A stretch of DNA of 64,000 nucleotides from Parabacteroides goldsteinii DSM 19448 = WAL 12034 (GCF_000969835.1 NZ_KQ033914.1:195909-259908); one strand, 5' to 3'. Shown: positions 51,926-61,603, numbered from the stretch's first letter. The notes: generated by a model not told the origin, from the letters alone. Numbers and translations: made by a program.

Positions 51926-53719
51926 TTAAACCGTTATCCCCATCTTCTTCATCAGGAAACATGCATTCATATTTTGTGCTACCCCTTCACGAAGCAGATA
52001 GGAGAAGGTTAGTTCTTCATTTGTAATATCGGCTTCAAAGCGGTAGTTCTTTATCTGGTTGGGGAATTCGTTTTCCAGTTCGCCCAGTGCCAGGTCGTGT
52101 GTGGCGATGATGCCGCAAGTCTGGTAAGCTACCAACTGTTTCATCAGGGCGATCGAACCTTTTTGCTTGTCGATCGAGTTAGTTCCTTTCAGGATTTCAT
52201 CCAGTATGATAAATAGTTTTTCTCCCTGTTGCAGACGGTCGATAATCATTTTCAGCCGTTTCAATTCTGCGAAGAAATAAGATTCATTGCTGACCAGCGA
52301 ATCGGAAGTACGCAGGCTGGTCACCATCTTTGCCGGATAGACAGTCAGGGAGTCTGCATAGACCGGAGCACCGATACAGGCCAGCAGATAGTTGACTCCG
52401 ACTGTACGGAGGTAGGTGCTTTTCCCAGCCATATTTGCCCCGGTGATAATCAGGAACCACGGACTTTTTTCTATCGAAATATCATTCCGTACGCAAGCAT
52501 CACGGCGGAGTAGGGGGTGCCCAAGTGCTTTACCACTCATCTTGAAATAAGAGTCGGCTATTTCCGGATAGATATAGCCGGTATGATTGAATGCAAATCC
52601 TCCCAACGAACTGTAGGCATCAAACTCGGCAAGGGCATCGAACCATCGGGGAATATCCTCGGCGTGTATCTGTATCCAACGTTCCAGACGGATGGCTGTC
52701 CGGGTGTCGCGGAGAATAAAGATGTTCATAATGAATCCCATCATACTGCCCCGCTGGTCCAGCGCACCAATGCTGCGGGATAGCTTTTTCAGAGCCTTCG
52801 AGGCTGTTCCGTCTGTCCCGTTAAACTGGTTGCTGATCGCTGCCAGTTCGGTTGACTTGAAAAGGTCGCCTTCTATGCTTTTGATCAGTGAAGAATACGT
52901 ATACAGGATTTTCTCCATCTTGTTCACGGAGTTATGAAGTTCTGTGATTTGTTTTCCCCGTATGTAGGAAATCAGGAACGAGATGGCGAAGAATATGCTT
53001 ATGCCGGTGAAACTGATTATTCCGCTTGATGCTCCTGCGATCAGTATCACCCATATGGCAGGAATGAGCCATATCAGTATTTTCCAGAGCTGGCTGTTAA
53101 TGAAGGCCGGTTTATGATCTGTTAGTGCGTTTAGGGTATTCACATCTCCTTTATTTCCCGGACTTAATACACCAGTTACATAGAAGTGTTGCCTTAATTG
53201 CGTCATTTCGCTCAGTTCACGGATTGCTTCCTGGCGTTTGAGTATCTTTTCTTTATCGGTAAGCGGGTTGATAAACCAGTCGGCAAGCCTTTCTTTTCCC
53301 ATCGAAGTAACTGTCCGGTTGATGGACTGGAAGATGGAGCGGTTTCCGAAAAGATCCAGGTCCAGGCTGAATGAATGGTCGGCCGAACTTTTCTCCGGTG
53401 CCCCGTCGAAAGCGCTGAAATCGTAATCCAGTCCTTTCAGTTCGTTGTTACACAGGGCGGATAGTGCATCGGCATACGACTTTTGCGATGATAAAAATGT
53501 ATGATAAACCATTAACCCGATGAAAGGAATGATGAATAAGAGGATTGCTCCGCCTAACACCATCCAGTTTTCGGCTTTCAGAAACCATATCGCAGCAATA
53601 AGCCCGGCGACCAGCAGCAGGCGTATTGTTCCTATCAAATGCATTTTTTTTCTCAGACCGTCCGAGCGACGTGTGTAAGCAGCTATTGTATCCCTGTAAT
53701 ATTGATATACTTTTTCCAT
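51926..53719 (-). CDS. MutS-family ATPase with N-terminal membrane spans
   Basis: The 597-residue protein ends in a MutS-type ATPase: Walker A in TGANMAGKSTYLRTVG, the SNESYFFAELKRL signature, Walker B in LFIILDEILKGTN and IIATHDLALGELE. Before it lies a lever/clamp-like region, and the first 100 residues hold two hydrophobic spans (about 31-65); another pair lies near 215-250. It lacks the mismatch-binding domain of MutS, so mismatch repair is doubtful. Similar membrane-bound MutS relatives are found across Bacteroidetes, with unknown role. The frame opens at 53803, but the ATG at 53719 (MEKVYQYYRDTIAAY) fits the family better. Confidence 0.85.
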   Translation of the reverse strand: MEKVYQYYRDTIAAYTRRSDGLRKKMHLIGTIRLLLVAGLIAAIWFLKAENWMVLGGAILLFIIPFIGLMVYHTFLSSQKSYADALSALCNNELKGLDYDFSAFDGAPEKSSADHSFSLDLDLFGNRSIFQSINRTVTSMGKERLADWFINPLTDKEKILKRQEAIRELSEMTQLRQHFYVTGVLSPGNKGDVNTLNALTDHKPAFINSQLWKILIWLIPAIWVILIAGASSGIISFTGISIFFAISFLISYIRGKQITELHNSVNKMEKILYTYSSLIKSIEGDLFKSTELAAISNQFNGTDGTASKALKKLSRSIGALDQRGSMMGFIMNIFILRDTRTAIRLERWIQIHAEDIPRWFDALAEFDAYSSLGGFAFNHTGYIYPEIADSYFKMSGKALGHPLLRRDACVRNDISIEKSPWFLIITGANMAGKSTYLRTVGVNYLLACIGAPVYADSLTVYPAKMVTSLRTSDSLVSNESYFFAELKRLKMIIDRLQQGEKLFIILDEILKGTNSIDKQKGSIALMKQLVAYQTCGIIATHDLALGELENEFPNQIKNYRFEADITNEELTFSYLLREGVAQNMNACFLMKKMGITV

Positions 53720-53880
53720 GCGGGCAAAGATATAAAAAATGAACATACCAGTTAAGATTTGGTTATTAATAAAGAAGAGGTAACTGAATTGACCATAATT
53801 CATGAAATCGGGGAGAATTGTTAAACCTTGATGGATATTACCTTTGTTCTATTTTTATAAGGTTTATATATTCATGTTTT

Positions 53881-54720
53881 ATGAAAAGGACAGCAGTATT
53901 TCTATACGTTTTATTCATTTCCTGTTTTGTTTCAGTATCTGCCCAGGTTCTGGTGCAGGATCCGAAGTTGGAATATAACGCGGACAGTGTGCGTGCGGTA
54001 TTGGACAAAGCGCCTTATTTCACTTTATTCAAAGATAATTATTTCATCGGCGGAACGACGATCGGGCATAAACCGACCGCAGCCAATTCGGATGTGAAGT
54101 TCCAGTTGAGTATTGCCCAACGCCTGACGAAAAGTAAGCTGCCTTTCGACACTTATCTTTTTATCCAGTACACCCAGAAAGCCTTTTGGAATGTTTTCCA
54201 GAAATCTCTGCCCATGCGCGACCTGAACTTCAACCCGGGGATCGGACTGGGGCATCTGATTATTCATCATAATAAATTCATCGGAAAAGGCTATCTAATG
54301 CTCGAACATGAATCGAACGGAAAAGACAGTACGGCTTCGCGCAGTTGGAACAAGGTGACATTTGCAACAGCCATTGTTTTAAACAAAAACTGGGAGGCTC
54401 AGTTTAAGACCTGGATACCGATCGTCGATGGAAAATATAATAAAGACCTGTTAAAGTATAACGGTATTTTCCAGATGGCGGCCAATTTCCGGACAGACAA
54501 TAAGCGGTTTAACTGCGGAGTGATCCTGACGAAACGTAAAACCTGGTTCAGTTTTAATACACAGGTCGAGTTAAGTTATAAGTTTAACAATAACGAGAAC
54601 CAATATTTTTTCCTTCAATATTATAACGGTTACGGTGAGAACCTGCTGGAATATAACCACTTTAAGAGTATGCTGCGGATCGGGTTTGTGATAAAACCGC
54701 AGGATTTCAGTATTTATTGA
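53881..54720 (+). CDS. OMPLA-type outer-membrane phospholipase A
   Basis: The 279-residue protein begins with a signal peptide (MKRTAVFLYVLFISCFVSVS). The barrel strands include YFIGGTTIGHK, KFQLSIAQRL, TYLFIQYTQKAFWNV and the catalytic pair His143 and Ser145 in EHESNGKDS, matching the HxSNG motif of OMPLA, with NPGIGLG upstream. OMPLA removes acyl chains from phospholipids that leak to the outer leaflet. The frame also opens at 53818, but the ATG at 53881 has the signal peptide. It is divergent from the MutS-like gene. Confidence 0.92.
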   Translation: MKRTAVFLYVLFISCFVSVSAQVLVQDPKLEYNADSVRAVLDKAPYFTLFKDNYFIGGTTIGHKPTAANSDVKFQLSIAQRLTKSKLPFDTYLFIQYTQKAFWNVFQKSLPMRDLNFNPGIGLGHLIIHHNKFIGKGYLMLEHESNGKDSTASRSWNKVTFATAIVLNKNWEAQFKTWIPIVDGKYNKDLLKYNGIFQMAANFRTDNKRFNCGVILTKRKTWFSFNTQVELSYKFNNNENQYFFLQYYNGYGENLLEYNHFKSMLRIGFVIKPQDFSIY

Positions 54721-54760
54721 GAGTTCGTTATAGAGCTTTTTCCCCACAATTTTTATTCAT

Positions 54761-54840
54761 GTGGGGAATTTCCCCCACTACTATGGGGAATACTACCCAC
54801 TTGTGTGGGGAATATCACCCATTTAAGTGGGGATTATAAG
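54761..54840. repeat. Four-copy array, exact 22-bp period, GTGGGGAAT core
   Basis: GTGGGGAAT or a one-base variant begins at 54761, 54783, 54805 and 54827, exactly 22 bases apart. Each unit ends with a CCCAC/CCCAT half, so each can pair with itself or a neighbour. It lies between the OMPLA gene and the convergent DUF6078 gene. Confidence 0.85.
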
Positions 54841-54869
54841 TAATAAAGGCCTAAAAAGTTTACAATTTC

Positions 54870-55328
54870 TTACCAATCGTATTGCTCTACATATTGGTCG
54901 AAAAGCGGATCGGTATGGATACCCTGACGAATAAAGATCAAACGAATGATATTTTGTTCTTCAGGGGTAATCAATCGTTCTTTTTTCTGGATGCGGTAAA
55001 GGGTTCCTTTACTGAATTTAGTATTCATTGCCCGCTTAATGGCAACAGCTTTGTTATGAGGCAGATCTTCTAATAATTGAGTGATCCCCAAAGCGTACCT
55101 GTCCTTTTGATCTGCTTTGAAAAAGGGGCAGCTATCTGCTTGTGGCGTCGTGCAATCGGGGTTTACGATCGAGAAAACAGTCCGTTCCGGCGTAAGCTGT
55201 TTCGAAACGAGATAACGCAGGCATTTCGTAGAGTGCTTGCATTGTTCATTCAGGCAGTAAGCAAAACCATAAGGGACGGATTCGTATTTAGATTCAGGTT
55301 CCATGTGTTGAATTTTATGATTTGACAA
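54870..55328 (-). CDS. DUF6078-family protein
   Basis: The 152-residue protein matches a Bacteroidales-specific uncharacterised family. It has a cysteine cluster near the N-terminus (YCLNEQCKHSTKCLRYLVSK, then CTTPQADSCPFF) that may bind zinc, and a C-terminal helical half with KFSKGTLYRIQKKERLITPE that looks like a helix-turn-helix. The start could be the ATG at 55328 or an internal one nine codons on (MEPESKYESV). No operon partner. The function is unknown; a DNA- or RNA-binding regulator is a guess. Confidence 0.8.
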   Translation of the reverse strand: MSNHKIQHMEPESKYESVPYGFAYCLNEQCKHSTKCLRYLVSKQLTPERTVFSIVNPDCTTPQADSCPFFKADQKDRYALGITQLLEDLPHNKAVAIKRAMNTKFSKGTLYRIQKKERLITPEEQNIIRLIFIRQGIHTDPLFDQYVEQYDW

Positions 55329-55365
55329 ATATAAGGTTAATATTGAAAAAAAAGAAATGATGTGA

Positions 55366-55929
55366 GGGTATTTTTTACAACAAGTCGGTCGTTGTATGCG
55401 TCCGTCTCCAGGAAAAGAGGAAGGTCTTGTTTTAGATAATGCAGGGCTTTGGCTAGAACATGGATTTTGTCAACAAGACAGAATACGGACACTTAAAGGA
55501 AAGAAAAAACGTAAACGTCGTGAATCTCTAGAACCAGTGTTTGTCGTGATGGATCAGGATGGAATAATTCGGGAGGCTCATATTCCCCAACAGGTTGAAG
55601 GAATGGAATTAATTGAACTGACTCAGGAAGCTGAAGATTTGTTGGTGTTTGAGTCTTTCTTTTCTTTTGCTTTGAATAAGGGGCATAAACCTTATTCGGC
55701 TTATTTGCGTTTTGAAGAACAATATTTGTCTGAGAATAATCAGAATCTGAATTTGATTCATTTGAAATATATCCAGAATCGTATAAGTAGATTACCTGGG
55801 GCTCCTAATCAGGGGACATGGTATCATATTAAGAAAAAAGTTATAACTATAGGTTCTTCTGAAGGCCTAGATCGTATGTTTATTATAAAAAAGGTCAAAG
55901 TCTCAGGTGCTGAATATTGTGGTTTTTAA
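55366..55929 (+). pseudogene. 3' fragment of a superfamily 2 (DEAD/DEAH) helicase
   Basis: The frame, open from just after a TGA at 55363, starts with QQVGRCMRPSPGKE, helicase motif VI, then LVLDNAGLWLEHGFCQQDRI, which is typical of the C-terminal end of DEAD/DEAH helicases. About 185 residues follow, including LSENNQNLNLIHLKYIQNRI. The N-terminal ATPase motifs are absent and the sequence upstream is noncoding. It is probably the leftover of a larger mobile or defence-type gene. The DNA is AT-richer than its flanks by eye. Confidence 0.75.
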
Positions 55930-56071
55930 AGGATAGGAAGTATATTGATATATTTTCTTCTATATCTTTGTGAAAAGAATTTACTGCTGTCTTTTTATTC
56001 TATTGGAGACAATATTTTTGTCTAAAGTTTGGTCATTCGTTTATGGGGAACGACTCTCCACCAATTTTTTG

Positions 56072-56079
56072 TATCTTTG
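56072..56079 (+). promoter_or_regulatory. Candidate -7 box for the ABC-F gene
   Basis: TATCTTTG fits TAnnTTTG and lies 29 bases upstream of the ABC-F start codon. The -33 element is not clear. Confidence 0.5.
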
Positions 56080-56107
56080 CCCCTCAAAGTAAAGTACAAA
56101 AGGCAGT

Positions 56108-57991
56108 ATGATCAGTTATTTACAGATAGACGGACTTACCAAGAGCTTCGGTGATTTGGTTCTTTTTGAGGATATTACGTTTGGAATTGCACAGGGGCAG
56201 AAAGTGGGCCTTATTGCAAAGAACGGTACAGGTAAAACAACTTTACTGAATATCATTGCCGGGAAAGAAGATTATGACAGTGGAGCTGTCGTGTTCCGTA
56301 ACGACCTGCGTGTCGGTTATCTGGAGCAGACACCGGTTTATCCCGAAGGATTAACCGTTCTTCAGGCCTGTTTTTATTCCCCGAATGAGACGGTTCGACT
56401 GATCGCTGAGTATGAAGAAGCTATGGCCAGTGACGATCATTCCAACTTGCAGGATATCCTGATGCGTATGGATAATCTGAAAGCCTGGGATTATGAACAA
56501 CGGGCCAAGCAAATCCTTTCACAACTAAAGATCACAAACTTCGACCAGAAAGTGGAACATCTGTCCGGCGGACAGTTGAAACGCGTGGCATTGGCTAACG
56601 TTTTGATCACTGATCCTGAACTGATTATCCTCGATGAGCCGACCAACCACCTCGACCTGGAAATGACCGAATGGCTGGAAGGATACCTGAGCCGTGCCAA
56701 TATCAGTATTCTGATGGTGACGCACGATCGTTATTTCCTGGATCGGGTTTGTAGTGAGATTATCGAAATAGATCGTCAGCAAATCTATCAATATAAAGGT
56801 AATTATAGCTACTATCTGGAAAAACGGCAGGAACGTATGGAGGCGATGAATACGGAAGTGGAACGAGCTAACAATCTGTTACGTAAGGAACTGGAGTGGA
56901 TGCGCCGGCAGCCGCAAGCCCGTGGAACGAAGGCTAAATATCGTATCGATGCTTTTTATGAACTGGAGAAGAAAGCCAAGCAGCAACGGGATAACGGAAA
57001 TGTGAATCTGGATGTGAAAGCTTCCTATATCGGATCGAAGATATTTGAAGCGGAGCATGTGACGAAAAGCTTTGGCAATATTAAAATCGTAGAAGATTTC
57101 AATTATATTTTTGCCCGTTTCGAGAAGATGGGTATTGTCGGTAATAATGGTACCGGGAAATCTACCTTCATTAAAATGCTGATGGGGGAAGTGGAACCGG
57201 ATAGCGGACGCTTCGATGTGGGCGAAACTGTTCGTTTCGGCTATTACAGTCAGGATGGCTTGAAGTTTGACGAACAGATGAAGGTGATCGATGTCGTACA
57301 GGATATTGCCGAATATGTAGACCTGGGCGACGGAAAGAAACTGGGTGTTTCTCAGTTCCTGAATTATTTCCTGTTTACTCCCGAAAAACAACATAGCTAT
57401 GTTTATAAACTGAGTGGGGGAGAGAAGCGGCGTCTTTATCTGTGTACAGTCCTGATGCGTAACCCGAACTTCCTTGTACTGGATGAGCCGACCAACGACC
57501 TGGATATCGTAACGCTGAATGTGCTGGAAGAATATCTGCGTAACTTTAAAGGTTGCGTGATCGTTGTTTCGCACGACCGCTACTTTATGGATAAGGTTGT
57601 CGATCATCTACTGGTATTTCGTGGTAATGCCGACCTGAAAGATTTCCCCGGCAACTATACTCAATATCGCGATTGGAAAGAGGTACAGGATCAGTTGGAG
57701 AAGGAAGCGGAAGCTGCCCGCCAGCCCAAACAAGCTCCTGCTCCTGAAAAGAACAACCGCCCTCAGAATGAACAGAAAAAGAAACTATCTTTCAAGGAAC
57801 GGAAGGAGTTTGAAGCCCTGGAAGAAGAAATACCTGCGCTTGAAGCTGAAAAAGCTGAACTTGAAACGGCTATGAGCAGCGGAACATTGAGCAACGACGA
57901 GTTGATGGCAAAGTCGGAACGCATTGCAAAAGTGATTGAAGAAATAGATGAAAAGACAATGCGCTGGCTGGAGTTAAGTGAGCTGGCTTAA
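56108..57991 (+). CDS. ABC-F family ATPase (Uup/EttA-like)
   Basis: The 627-residue cytoplasmic protein has two ABC ATPase domains without membrane spans. Domain 1 shows Walker A GLIAKNGTGKTTLLNI, signature LSGGQLKRVALANVL and Walker B LIILDEPTNHLDL. Domain 2 has GIVGNNGTGKSTFIKM, LSGGEKRRLYLCTVLM and LVLDEPTNDLD. An inter-domain linker (EWMRRQPQARGTKAKYRIDA) and a C-terminal coiled coil (EEEIPALEAEKAELETAMSS) are present. ABC-F proteins act on ribosomes, in translation control or antibiotic protection. The layout with coiled-coil C-terminus suits a Uup-like housekeeping member. It is followed at once by an MFS gene. Confidence 0.95.
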   Translation: MISYLQIDGLTKSFGDLVLFEDITFGIAQGQKVGLIAKNGTGKTTLLNIIAGKEDYDSGAVVFRNDLRVGYLEQTPVYPEGLTVLQACFYSPNETVRLIAEYEEAMASDDHSNLQDILMRMDNLKAWDYEQRAKQILSQLKITNFDQKVEHLSGGQLKRVALANVLITDPELIILDEPTNHLDLEMTEWLEGYLSRANISILMVTHDRYFLDRVCSEIIEIDRQQIYQYKGNYSYYLEKRQERMEAMNTEVERANNLLRKELEWMRRQPQARGTKAKYRIDAFYELEKKAKQQRDNGNVNLDVKASYIGSKIFEAEHVTKSFGNIKIVEDFNYIFARFEKMGIVGNNGTGKSTFIKMLMGEVEPDSGRFDVGETVRFGYYSQDGLKFDEQMKVIDVVQDIAEYVDLGDGKKLGVSQFLNYFLFTPEKQHSYVYKLSGGEKRRLYLCTVLMRNPNFLVLDEPTNDLDIVTLNVLEEYLRNFKGCVIVVSHDRYFMDKVVDHLLVFRGNADLKDFPGNYTQYRDWKEVQDQLEKEAEAARQPKQAPAPEKNNRPQNEQKKKLSFKERKEFEALEEEIPALEAEKAELETAMSSGTLSNDELMAKSERIAKVIEEIDEKTMRWLELSELA

Positions 57992-57995
57992 AGAT

Positions 57996-59171
57996 ATGAA
58001 CGAAACGAAACCTGTGCTTTGGAACCGGAATTTCATCCAGTGTTGTATCTCTTATTTCCTGATGAATTTCTCTTTTTACATGCTGATGCCGACTATGCCG
58101 GTTTATTTGGTGGAGGTATTGAAGATTAATCCGTCGGAGGTGGGTGTGGCATTATCCAGTTATTCGATAGGGTTGCTGTGCGTCCGTCCCTTTTCCGGAT
58201 ACTTGGTGGATTGCTTTTCACGCAAACCGTTATATCTCTTTGCCTTTATGGTCTTTGCCTGTATGTTTGCCGGTTATTTGTTTGCAACAACGGTCCTGAC
58301 GATAATGGCTGTCCGTTTCATTCAGGGTGGCTTTATGGGGATGACTTCCGTTTCCGGTAATACCATTGCGATAGATGTGATTCCTTCCAGGCGAAGAGGC
58401 GAAGGAATGGGGTTTTATGGCTTGACGATTAATCTGGCGATGTCGCTTGCTCCGTTGGTGGCGGTCGCTGTTTATGATAGGTATGGTTTTCATCCGCTGG
58501 TGCTGGTAGGTCTGGCGATAGCGTTGGTTGGTGTCGGCTCTGTCTGTCTGATTCGTTATCCGAAACGGGAGAAGGTGGAACGGCCTCCTTTTTCGCTGGA
58601 TCGTTTTATTCTGGTGAAAGCGTTACCGACGGCATTGGCTTACCTGTTGAGTGCAATCCCTTATGGGATGGTTGTTTCTTTCGTCGTGCTGTACGGAAAA
58701 GAGATCAATGTGTCGAATCCCGGTTATTTCTTTATTTTTATGGCGATAGGGGTCGGTACAGCAAGGCTTATCTCCGGGCGGTTGGTCGATCACGGGAAGA
58801 TTCATCTGGTATCGATTAGTGCGTTGGTATTTCTGACACTTTCGTTTGCTGTATTTGCTTTGTTTCATAATGAAATTGTCTTTTTTGCTTCTGCGCTGGC
58901 GATAGGCATCGGATTCGGTGTTTGTGTCCCGGCTATCCAGTGTCTTTTCGTAAATGTCGCTCCGCATCATATGCGTGGAACGGCAACTTCCACTTATCTG
59001 ACTTCTTTTGATTTCGGAGTGGGAATCGGAATGTTGGCAGCCGGCTTCATCGCTTCGCATGCCGATCTGGCAACAGCCTATCTGGTAGGATCGGGTTGCT
59101 GCCTGGTGTCGCTCCTGGTTTATTTGCGGTGGGTGAGGCCGTCGTATGAGAAGCATAAATTGGTCGATTGA
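57996..59171 (+). CDS. MFS transporter
   Basis: The 391-residue protein has about 12 hydrophobic spans, the MFS loop motif SGYLVDCFSRKPLYLFAF between spans 2 and 3, FIQGGFMGMTSVSGNTIA and a central gap with GRLVDHGKIHL, a degenerate copy in the second half. It would export or import a small compound by proton exchange; the substrate is unknown. The ATG at 57996 is four bases after the ABC-F stop, so the two are probably co-transcribed. A GTG at 57978 overlapping the ABC-F gene is a less likely start. Confidence 0.9.
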   Translation: MNETKPVLWNRNFIQCCISYFLMNFSFYMLMPTMPVYLVEVLKINPSEVGVALSSYSIGLLCVRPFSGYLVDCFSRKPLYLFAFMVFACMFAGYLFATTVLTIMAVRFIQGGFMGMTSVSGNTIAIDVIPSRRRGEGMGFYGLTINLAMSLAPLVAVAVYDRYGFHPLVLVGLAIALVGVGSVCLIRYPKREKVERPPFSLDRFILVKALPTALAYLLSAIPYGMVVSFVVLYGKEINVSNPGYFFIFMAIGVGTARLISGRLVDHGKIHLVSISALVFLTLSFAVFALFHNEIVFFASALAIGIGFGVCVPAIQCLFVNVAPHHMRGTATSTYLTSFDFGVGIGMLAAGFIASHADLATAYLVGSGCCLVSLLVYLRWVRPSYEKHKLVD

Positions 59172-59209
59172 ATTTTATTACTTGCCTGATTAGATTGGTT
59201 TCTTTTGTT

Positions 59210-59217
59210 TATATTTG
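59210..59217 (+). promoter_or_regulatory. Candidate -7 box for the MG2-domain gene
   Basis: TATATTTG is a perfect TAnnTTTG match 52 bases upstream of the ATG at 59269. It falls just before and inside the longer frame that opens at 59215, favouring the shorter start. Confidence 0.5.
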
Positions 59218-59268
59218 TGCTGTGGTCTTGTTTTGGGGACTGCAATGATAATTAAAAATGTCGGGTAC

Positions 59269-61593
59269 ATGAAAAACATTCTGTTAACCATCTTTTTACT
59301 GACATATACCTGTTTGCCGTGTTTTTGCCAGCAAACAGTCGATGAAGCCTGGGTCGCTTCTATTAATGAAGAATATGCTGCCTTTCCTTCCGAACTTATC
59401 TATCTCCAAACCAGCAAGGGTATTTATGAGACAGGAGAAGACCTTTGGTTTAAAGCATATCAGTTGAATTCCCAATCTTTTGCATTCTCCAATCAAAGTC
59501 AGACATTGTATCTGCAAATGATAAATAATAAGGATAGTATCGTTTGGCAAGAGAAATATCCGGTAGAAAACGGTATGGTATTCGGACATGTTTATGTCAG
59601 TGAGAAGCTGGTGGATGGTGATTATTTTCTGGAAGCCTATACCCGTCACTCTTTTCATAACGACACAACAGGAATTCTGTCTTCACGTAAAGTAAGGATT
59701 GTCAAAAATATAGCTCATGATAATCAACAATCGGAAGATGTAGGAAAAGATAGTTTGCGATTTGATGTTTTTCCGGAGGGAGGAAATCTGGTTTCGGGTT
59801 TGCCTTCACGTGTGGCGTTTAAGGCAACAAATGGCAAAGGATATCCGGTAGAGGTAAAGGGTACTTTATACCAAGATGATACTCTGGTCACCCTATTGGA
59901 AAGTAGTCATGACGGAATGGGGGTTTTCTTCTTTACTCCTGATACAGAAAAGAAATACCGGATAGAGTTAGAGGATGGTGCTTGTTATTCTTTACCGGAG
60001 ATTTACCCACAAGGAATGACTTTAAGCCTATCCAAACAAGACAAGAAAAATCTGGAGTTTTTTATCTCACAAACCGAAGGTTCTCCTGCTCAGGACGTTT
60101 GTCTGGTAGGACAAGTCCGTGGGATGATTTGCTGTGTGGCAAAGGGAGTGTTGAAGGACCGGCTTAAAATAAAAATGCCGCTTAGTGAGTTCTTTTATCA
60201 GGGAATCGCAGAGTTCACCTTGTTTAATGGCGATATGCAACCGGTTGCAGAAAGGTTGGTTTACGTGCATCCGGAAAAGAAGTTACAGATCAATATTGAA
60301 CCGGATAAGAAAACATATGCCCTTCGTGAAAAAGCTACATTGAAAATAAAGGTGACGGATGGGAATGGAGTACCAGTGAAAACGAATCTGGGCCTTAGTG
60401 TATTTGATAAAGCATATATTAATCCGGCAGATCCGGTAAACATATTGACGCATTGTTATCTATCCTCTCAGATACGCGGAAAGATTCATAATCCGCTTTA
60501 TTATTTCGATGAAAAGAATAAAGATCGTATGCAGGCAATGGATTTATTGTTGCTGACTCAGGGATGGAGGCGGTATGTCTGGAATATAGAATATGCCCCC
60601 GATAATGAAAATCTGTTTTTGTCTGATGAAATAATAGGCATACAATCTATTCATAGTAAGAAAAAGAGGAAAGAGGCGCAGGGGACGGAACAACTTATTC
60701 AGATATCCGGTGCTGAGGGAAATTCATTGTATGTATGGGCTGACTCAACCGGTTCTTTTACTGTCGGTACGGATATATTGAAGGAACTTCGAGGTGGTTA
60801 TGTGTATTTGAAACCGATGTTGTCGAATGAACATAAGCCTCAACTTGAAATAGAAGATTATTTTCCGCAAATCGATAGTCTAAGGAAAAAGAAACAGAGA
60901 TATTACCCTATTATGGATATTTCTCAGTCTGTAAAAGAACAGATTCTCGATATGCCGGTCGTTAGTAATGATAGTACAATTTTACTGGATGAGGTAGTTG
61001 TTACCCGTAAAGCAAGTAGACCTTTCAGGGATAAGTTTATGGGACGTTTAGATAGTTTGGCACAGATGGACATTGGTATGCCTTGGGTGTGCCCGGATGG
61101 ACATTTGGAAAATTATAAAGACGGATATACGGTACATCATGACCCCCGTTATTGTCCCAATGCAAATATCGTTCCTCTTGAAGAACGAAGTAAACCGGTA
61201 GAGGGTAAAACGTATCGAATTATTAAACCTAAATATTTCGATGGAGGAAAATGGTTTATTGTGGAAGACGAACAATATGTCGTTTATCACGGTCCTATTT
61301 ATTCGGAAGGAGAACTTCTCCGCCGGAACAACCTTTGGCGTGCCAAAGGCTACTACGCTGCCCGTGAATTTTACCAACCGGACGAAATAGATATGCAATT
61401 GTCAACTCCCGATGCCCGTAATACATTGTTATGGCAACCTTCCGTCGTAACGGATGAAAAAGGGGAGGCGGAAGTTTCTTTCTATTGTTCCGATATCAAT
61501 ACCGGATTTGTGGGAATAGCGGAGGGTGTTGATGGAACGGGACTGCTCGGTACAGGGAAATGTGAGTTTAGGGTCGTTAGAAATTTTAATTGA
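59269..61593 (+). CDS. Secreted MG2-domain (alpha-2-macroglobulin-like) protein
   Basis: The 774-residue protein has a signal peptide (MKNILLTIFLLTYTCLPCFC) and an MG2-type beta-sandwich near the N-terminus (ELIYLQTSKGIYETGEDLWF, then KAYQLNSQSF). More beta-rich modules follow (VFPEGGNLVSGLPSRVAFKA, RLVYVHPEKKLQINIEPDKK), an LLDEVVVTRKAS segment like a TonB-plug linker, and a final MG-like module (TDEKGEAEVSFYCSDINTGF). It resembles Bacteroidetes proteins often annotated as TonB-receptor plug proteins, but has no barrel. Its role is unknown. It is followed ten bases later by a sigma gene that may be its regulator. Confidence 0.75.
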   Translation: MKNILLTIFLLTYTCLPCFCQQTVDEAWVASINEEYAAFPSELIYLQTSKGIYETGEDLWFKAYQLNSQSFAFSNQSQTLYLQMINNKDSIVWQEKYPVENGMVFGHVYVSEKLVDGDYFLEAYTRHSFHNDTTGILSSRKVRIVKNIAHDNQQSEDVGKDSLRFDVFPEGGNLVSGLPSRVAFKATNGKGYPVEVKGTLYQDDTLVTLLESSHDGMGVFFFTPDTEKKYRIELEDGACYSLPEIYPQGMTLSLSKQDKKNLEFFISQTEGSPAQDVCLVGQVRGMICCVAKGVLKDRLKIKMPLSEFFYQGIAEFTLFNGDMQPVAERLVYVHPEKKLQINIEPDKKTYALREKATLKIKVTDGNGVPVKTNLGLSVFDKAYINPADPVNILTHCYLSSQIRGKIHNPLYYFDEKNKDRMQAMDLLLLTQGWRRYVWNIEYAPDNENLFLSDEIIGIQSIHSKKKRKEAQGTEQLIQISGAEGNSLYVWADSTGSFTVGTDILKELRGGYVYLKPMLSNEHKPQLEIEDYFPQIDSLRKKKQRYYPIMDISQSVKEQILDMPVVSNDSTILLDEVVVTRKASRPFRDKFMGRLDSLAQMDIGMPWVCPDGHLENYKDGYTVHHDPRYCPNANIVPLEERSKPVEGKTYRIIKPKYFDGGKWFIVEDEQYVVYHGPIYSEGELLRRNNLWRAKGYYAAREFYQPDEIDMQLSTPDARNTLLWQPSVVTDEKGEAEVSFYCSDINTGFVGIAEGVDGTGLLGTGKCEFRVVRNFN

Positions 61594-61603
61594 ATAAGAT
61601 TGA

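Noticed and set aside
56491..57607. Long minus-strand frames opposite the ABC-F gene
   Set aside because: The plus strand has two complete ABC domains; the opposite frames are a codon-bias artefact.
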